A DNA stretch of 9,340 nucleotides from Deltaproteobacteria bacterium UBA2385 (lineage in GTDB: Bacteria > Myxococcota_A > UBA796 > UBA2385), in the NCBI GenBank assembly GCA_002343455.1, contig DDSR01000297.1, positions 1 to 9,340 of the forward strand. The letters are read 5' to 3'. Below, piece after piece: positions 7,106-9,340 of the stretch. Numbering within the stretch: the first letter of the stretch is position 1; every line of letters starts with the position of its first letter. The position numbers and the translations under genes are program-made. The notes beneath the pieces were generated by a model. It had not been told where the DNA came from, made no database searches, and worked only from the letters and a program-made list of their open reading frames with translations.

Positions 7106-7120
7106 GGGGCATTCTGCCCC
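7106..7120. repeat. Hairpin next to the operon start codon
   Basis: A perfect inverted repeat, ggggca-ttc-tgcccc (6-base arms, 3-base loop), ends one base from the ATG at 7104. On the minus-strand transcript it would fold over the usual ribosome-binding position. Confidence 0.5.
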
Positions 7121-7123
7121 GGC

Positions 7124-7138
7124 GCGGGCTTCGCCCGC
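7124..7138. repeat. Second hairpin in the divergent intergenic region
   Basis: A perfect inverted repeat, gcgggc-ttc-gcccgc (6-base arms, 3-base loop), lies three bases from the first hairpin. It has the same arm length and the same ttc loop on the + strand. There is no T-run beside it, so it is not a typical terminator. The rest of the 116-base divergent region (7105-7220) shows no convincing promoter boxes to my eye. Confidence 0.5.
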
Positions 7139-7207
7139 AAGCTGAGGGGGGCACCGCACTGGGCGGCGGGGCCTCGGCGCGCGGGTGTAGGCTGTGCCTC
7201 CCGCAGC

Positions 7208-7213
7208 GAGGAG
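7208..7213 (+). promoter_or_regulatory. Ribosome binding site for the GltS-like transporter
   Basis: GAGGAG lies seven bases before the GTG at 7221. It favours that start over an upstream start at 7194, which would place the GAGGAG inside the coding sequence. Confidence 0.6.
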
Positions 7214-7220
7214 AGCAGCC

Positions 7221-8588
7221 GTGGACTTCTGGACCGGCCCGGTTCTGCGCACCGCGATGATCCTCTTGCTGCTGCTCGGCGCGGGGGAGCTGCTGCGTCG
7301 AGGGGTGCCCGGGCTCAAGGGCCTGGGCATCCCCTCCTGCATCCTGGCCGGAGTGCTGGGCCTGGCCCTGGGGCCCAGCGCCGCCGGGCTGCTGCCCTTC
7401 GACGTGTCGGTCCTGGAGAGCCTCGTCTACCACGCCCTCGCCGTCGTCTTCATCGCCGTCGGCCTGCAGCCGGCCGAGGCCGTGGCGGGTCCGGTCGGCC
7501 CCGGCGTGCGCTCCTTCACCTTCGGCATCCCCCTGATGCAGAGCCTGCAGATCGCCCTCGGGCTGGGCCTGGTCCTGCTCATTGGCGCGGTCGGTGTCGC
7601 CGCGCCTCACCCCGGCCTGGGAGCGCTGCTGGCGCTGGGCTTCGAGCAGGGCCCCGGCCAGGCCCTGGCGATGGGCGCCGCCTGGGAGGAGCTCGGCCTG
7701 CGGGACGGGGCCGACATCGGCCTGATCATGGCGGCCATGGGCTACGGCTGGTCGATCGTCGTGGGCCTGCCCCTGGTCCTCTGGGGGCGGAAGCGAGGGC
7801 TGATCCAGCCCGCAGCTCCTCGCGGGGTGGAGCCGCGCTCGTCCGAGACCGAGGACGCCTCTCCCGCAGGGGCCGGCGCGCTCGATCCGTTCACGACGCA
7901 GCTCGTGCTGATCGCCGGCTGCTACCTGATCACCTGGCTGCTCTGCCGTGGCCTCTTCGCGCTCCTCGGCATGGTCGAGGTCTGGGGTTTCCACTTCATC
8001 GTCGGCACCGGCGTCGCCATGGCGGTGCGTCCCCTGCTGGCCCGCCTGCCCGGCGGGGGCCCCGTCGACGGCCGGGCCATGGGCCGCATCTCGGGCGTCA
8101 CCGTCGACCTGATGACGACGGCCTCGCTCGCCGCCGTGCAGCTCGCCGTGCTCGACGCCAACCTGCTCCCCGTCCTGCTCATCACCAGCCTGGGCGGCCT
8201 GCTCACCCTGATCGCCTGCCTCTGGCTGGCCAGCCGGGCCTTCCCCGAGGCCCCCTTCGAGCACGCCGTCGTCTGGTTCGGGATGTCCACCGGCACCCTG
8301 GCCATGGGCCTCGCCCTGCTGCGCATCATCGACCCCGGGATGCGCAGCCCGGCTCCGCTCGGGGCGGTGCTCGGCTCGGCGGGGGCGGCGGCCTTCTCGG
8401 TGCCCACCCTGTTGCTCTTGCTGCCTGCGGTGATGCGGGGCTGGCACGCGGGGTACACCTGGGCGCCGGCGGCGGGGGTCCTGGCGGCGCTGGTGTATGC
8501 CGGGGTCTTGCTTGGCCTCTGGCGGGTGTTCGGGGCGCTGCGGTTCCGTGGGCCGCCGGGGCGGCTGTGGTGGCGGGCGGGTGCATAG
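7221..8588 (+). CDS. GltS/ESS-family sodium-coupled symporter
   Basis: This 455-aa integral membrane protein has about ten or more hydrophobic segments. The pattern matches the glutamate:Na+ symporter (GltS, ESS) family. The N-terminal half has GIPSCILAGVLGLALGP and a re-entrant-loop-like motif GFEQGPGQALAMG (140-152) followed by WEELG. The C-terminal half has the matching loop WFGMSTGTLAMG (352-363) and LLRIIDP, so the two inverted repeats typical of the family are visible. A polar loop with GRKRG and many Pro/Glu/Ser residues (about 192-222) separates the halves and makes it longer than the roughly 400 aa of classical GltS. The GPGQA in place of the usual Gly-His-Gly-Thr loop suggests a divergent subgroup, so glutamate should not be assumed as substrate. 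It sits in the inner membrane. The GTG start is supported by GAGGAG. It is divergent from the redox operon and may or may not be related to it. Confidence 0.85.
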   Translation: MDFWTGPVLRTAMILLLLLGAGELLRRGVPGLKGLGIPSCILAGVLGLALGPSAAGLLPFDVSVLESLVYHALAVVFIAVGLQPAEAVAGPVGPGVRSFTFGIPLMQSLQIALGLGLVLLIGAVGVAAPHPGLGALLALGFEQGPGQALAMGAAWEELGLRDGADIGLIMAAMGYGWSIVVGLPLVLWGRKRGLIQPAAPRGVEPRSSETEDASPAGAGALDPFTTQLVLIAGCYLITWLLCRGLFALLGMVEVWGFHFIVGTGVAMAVRPLLARLPGGGPVDGRAMGRISGVTVDLMTTASLAAVQLAVLDANLLPVLLITSLGGLLTLIACLWLASRAFPEAPFEHAVVWFGMSTGTLAMGLALLRIIDPGMRSPAPLGAVLGSAGAAAFSVPTLLLLLPAVMRGWHAGYTWAPAAGVLAALVYAGVLLGLWRVFGALRFRGPPGRLWWRAGA

Positions 8589-8604
8589 ACCCGAAGTCTG
8601 GGTC
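8588..8604. repeat. Inverted repeat after the transporter gene
   Basis: Arms gaccc and gggtc flank a 7-base loop; an alternative pairing of agac (8587-8590) with gtct (8596-8599) overlaps it. It begins at the last base of the transporter stop codon. It could be a weak terminator stem, but no T-run follows. Confidence 0.35.
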
Positions 8605-8605
8605 A

Positions 8606-8616
8606 GTGCATTGCAC
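8606..8616. repeat. Short palindrome GTGCA-T-TGCAC
   Basis: A perfect 5-base-arm palindrome with one central base lies between the transporter and the CXXCH protein gene. It stands out as relatively AT-rich in this context and could be an operator, but no family can be named. Confidence 0.35.
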
Positions 8617-8623
8617 CGAAGCG

Positions 8624-8653
8624 CGTAGACGGTGGCGATCGAGGGGGTCTACG
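8624..8653. repeat. Spaced inverted repeat CGTAGAC...GTCTACG
   Basis: Seven-base perfect arms (8624-8630 and 8647-8653) lie 16 bases apart, 26 bases before the proposed GTG at 8679. The geometry suits a dimeric regulator site or an RNA hairpin in the leader. Confidence 0.4.
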
Positions 8654-8678
8654 GTCCACGACTCTGCTCGGAGCCTCC

Positions 8679-9340
8679 GTGATCTTCGCCCTCGCCCTCC
8701 TCCTCAGTGACGCTTCGGCCTACAGCCGCGGCATCACCGGCTACTCCACCAGCGGCTGCACCACCTGCCACGGCAGCTCGGCCGACAGCAGCACCACCGT
8801 CTCCTTCCGGACCGAGGACGGAGAGAGCACGGTCGAGCCGGGCGAGACCGTAACCGTCTTCTTCACCGTCGAGACCAGCTCGGCCAGCCGCACCGCGGCC
8901 GGGCTGAACGTCTCGGCCACCTCGGGCACCCTGGCGGCGGGCAGCAACACCTCCCTCGCCAGCTCGCAGATCACCCACTCCGCGCGCACCTCCATGACCA
9001 GCTCGGCCGTGGACTTCGAGATGAGCTGGACCGCGCCCTCGACCGAGGGCACCGTCACCCTGCGCGGTGCCGGCAACGCCGTCAACGCCAACGCCTCGGC
9101 CAGCGGCGACGGCTGGAACACCACCACCTTCGACATCCTGGTCGACGACGGCTGCGACGACCTGGACGGAGATGGCTACGACGACTGCGAGGACGGGGAC
9201 TGCGACGACGAGGACGCCTCGGTAAACCCCGGCGCGACGGAGACCTGGTACGACGGGGTCGACCAGGACTGCGACGGCAACGACGACGACCAGGACGGGG
9301 ACGGCGTGGCGGTCGGGGAGGACTGCGACGACACCGACGC
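8679..9340 (+). CDS. Secreted CXXCH / Reeler-like protein with MopE-type repeats, 3' partial
   Basis: The frame is open to the window end (220 full codons). The GTG at 8679 is the only ATG/GTG/TTG in frame after the transporter stop, and GGAG precedes it by five bases. Residues 1-14 are a hydrophobic signal ending in ASA before Tyr15. They lack a basic n-region, so an unusual start further upstream (the frame there reads LRSTTLLGAS) is possible. The mature protein begins YSRGITGYS with one CTTCH motif (Cys27, Cys30, His31). A beta-rich domain of about 115 residues follows, ending GDGWNTTTFDILV (Trp146). This matches what I recall as the choice-of-anchor V / MXAN_6652 type of myxobacterial surface proteins. 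After residue 155 the protein becomes Asp-rich. A C-terminal anchor may lie outside the window. It is probably exported to the cell surface. Haem attachment at CTTCH is possible but unproven. Confidence 0.82.
   Translation, partial: MIFALALLLSDASAYSRGITGYSTSGCTTCHGSSADSSTTVSFRTEDGESTVEPGETVTVFFTVETSSASRTAAGLNVSATSGTLAAGSNTSLASSQITHSARTSMTSSAVDFEMSWTAPSTEGTVTLRGAGNAVNANASASGDGWNTTTFDILVDDGCDDLDGDGYDDCEDGDCDDEDASVNPGATETWYDGVDQDCDGNDDDQDGDGVAVGEDCDDTD
9144..9340 (+). repeat. MopE-type Asp-rich metal-binding repeats
   Basis: Within the last gene, units such as DGCDDLDGDGYDDCEDGDC, DCDDEDASVNPGA, DQDCDGNDDDQDGDG and EDCDDTDA repeat. They match the putative metal-binding (MopE-like) motif, with Cys pairs and DxDGDG calcium-loop-like segments. 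The array continues past the window edge. Confidence 0.8.

Noticed and set aside
7165..7193. Sigma-70-like promoter with TAGGCT (7188-7193) before the transporter
   Set aside because: No acceptable -35 element at the right distance; a chance match is likely.
7101..8447. 448-codon minus-strand frame opposite the transporter
   Set aside because: It is antisense to a gene with clear membrane segments and GltS motifs; its Gln/Gly/His/Glu-rich composition is that of a shadow.
6713..8710. 665-codon + strand frame through the divergent region and the transporter gene
   Set aside because: It crosses the antisense cNMP gene and then runs out of frame with the transporter; its product is Arg/Pro-rich and matches nothing.
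9144..9340. CRISPR-like or tandem DNA repeat
   Set aside because: The GAC-rich repetition reflects Asp-rich protein repeats, with imperfect units and no spacers.

Overview
The window is GC-rich DNA (well above 60% G+C by eye) with tightly packed genes and no visible tRNA, rRNA, CRISPR array, insertion sequence or phage gene. It suggests a chromosome of Myxococcota or a related delta-proteobacterial lineage. The best evidence is the last gene: a secreted protein with one CXXCH motif, a Reeler/choice-of-anchor-like beta domain and Asp-rich MopE-type repeats, an architecture common in myxobacteria. A lipoprotein with a Gly/Thr/Pro/Asp-rich linker and overlapping genes with GTG starts fit the same picture.

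Region 1 (1-3986, + strand) is a three-gene unit. It begins with a large protein, open at the left edge, that looks like a clan GH-A (TIM-barrel) glycoside hydrolase. Three bases later comes an exported-looking protein of unknown family, and then, with a 4-base overlap, a lipoprotein. The second and third proteins share motifs in the same order along their lengths and look like diverged paralogues, which has probably not been noted because overall identity is low.

Region 2 (3998-7104, - strand) is a five-gene operon in which every junction is a 4-base ATGA or GTGA overlap. In transcription order it encodes two small stand-alone cyclic-nucleotide-binding-domain (CRP/cNMP fold) proteins, a 2Fe-2S ferredoxin, a ferritin-like diiron protein with a complete ligand set, and a SixA-type histidine phosphatase. 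The simplest reading is a diiron redox enzyme with its own electron donor, two ligand-sensing or scaffold subunits and a phosphatase. This is the best candidate for an undescribed system here. The two cNMP-fold proteins have each lost a different half of the Glu/Arg pair that normally grips the cyclic nucleotide.

Region 3 (7105-9340, + strand) starts with a 116-base divergent intergenic region holding two tandem hairpins. A divergent GltS/ESS-family sodium-coupled transporter follows, then a 90-base intergenic region rich in inverted repeats, then the CXXCH/MopE-type secreted protein, which runs off the right edge.
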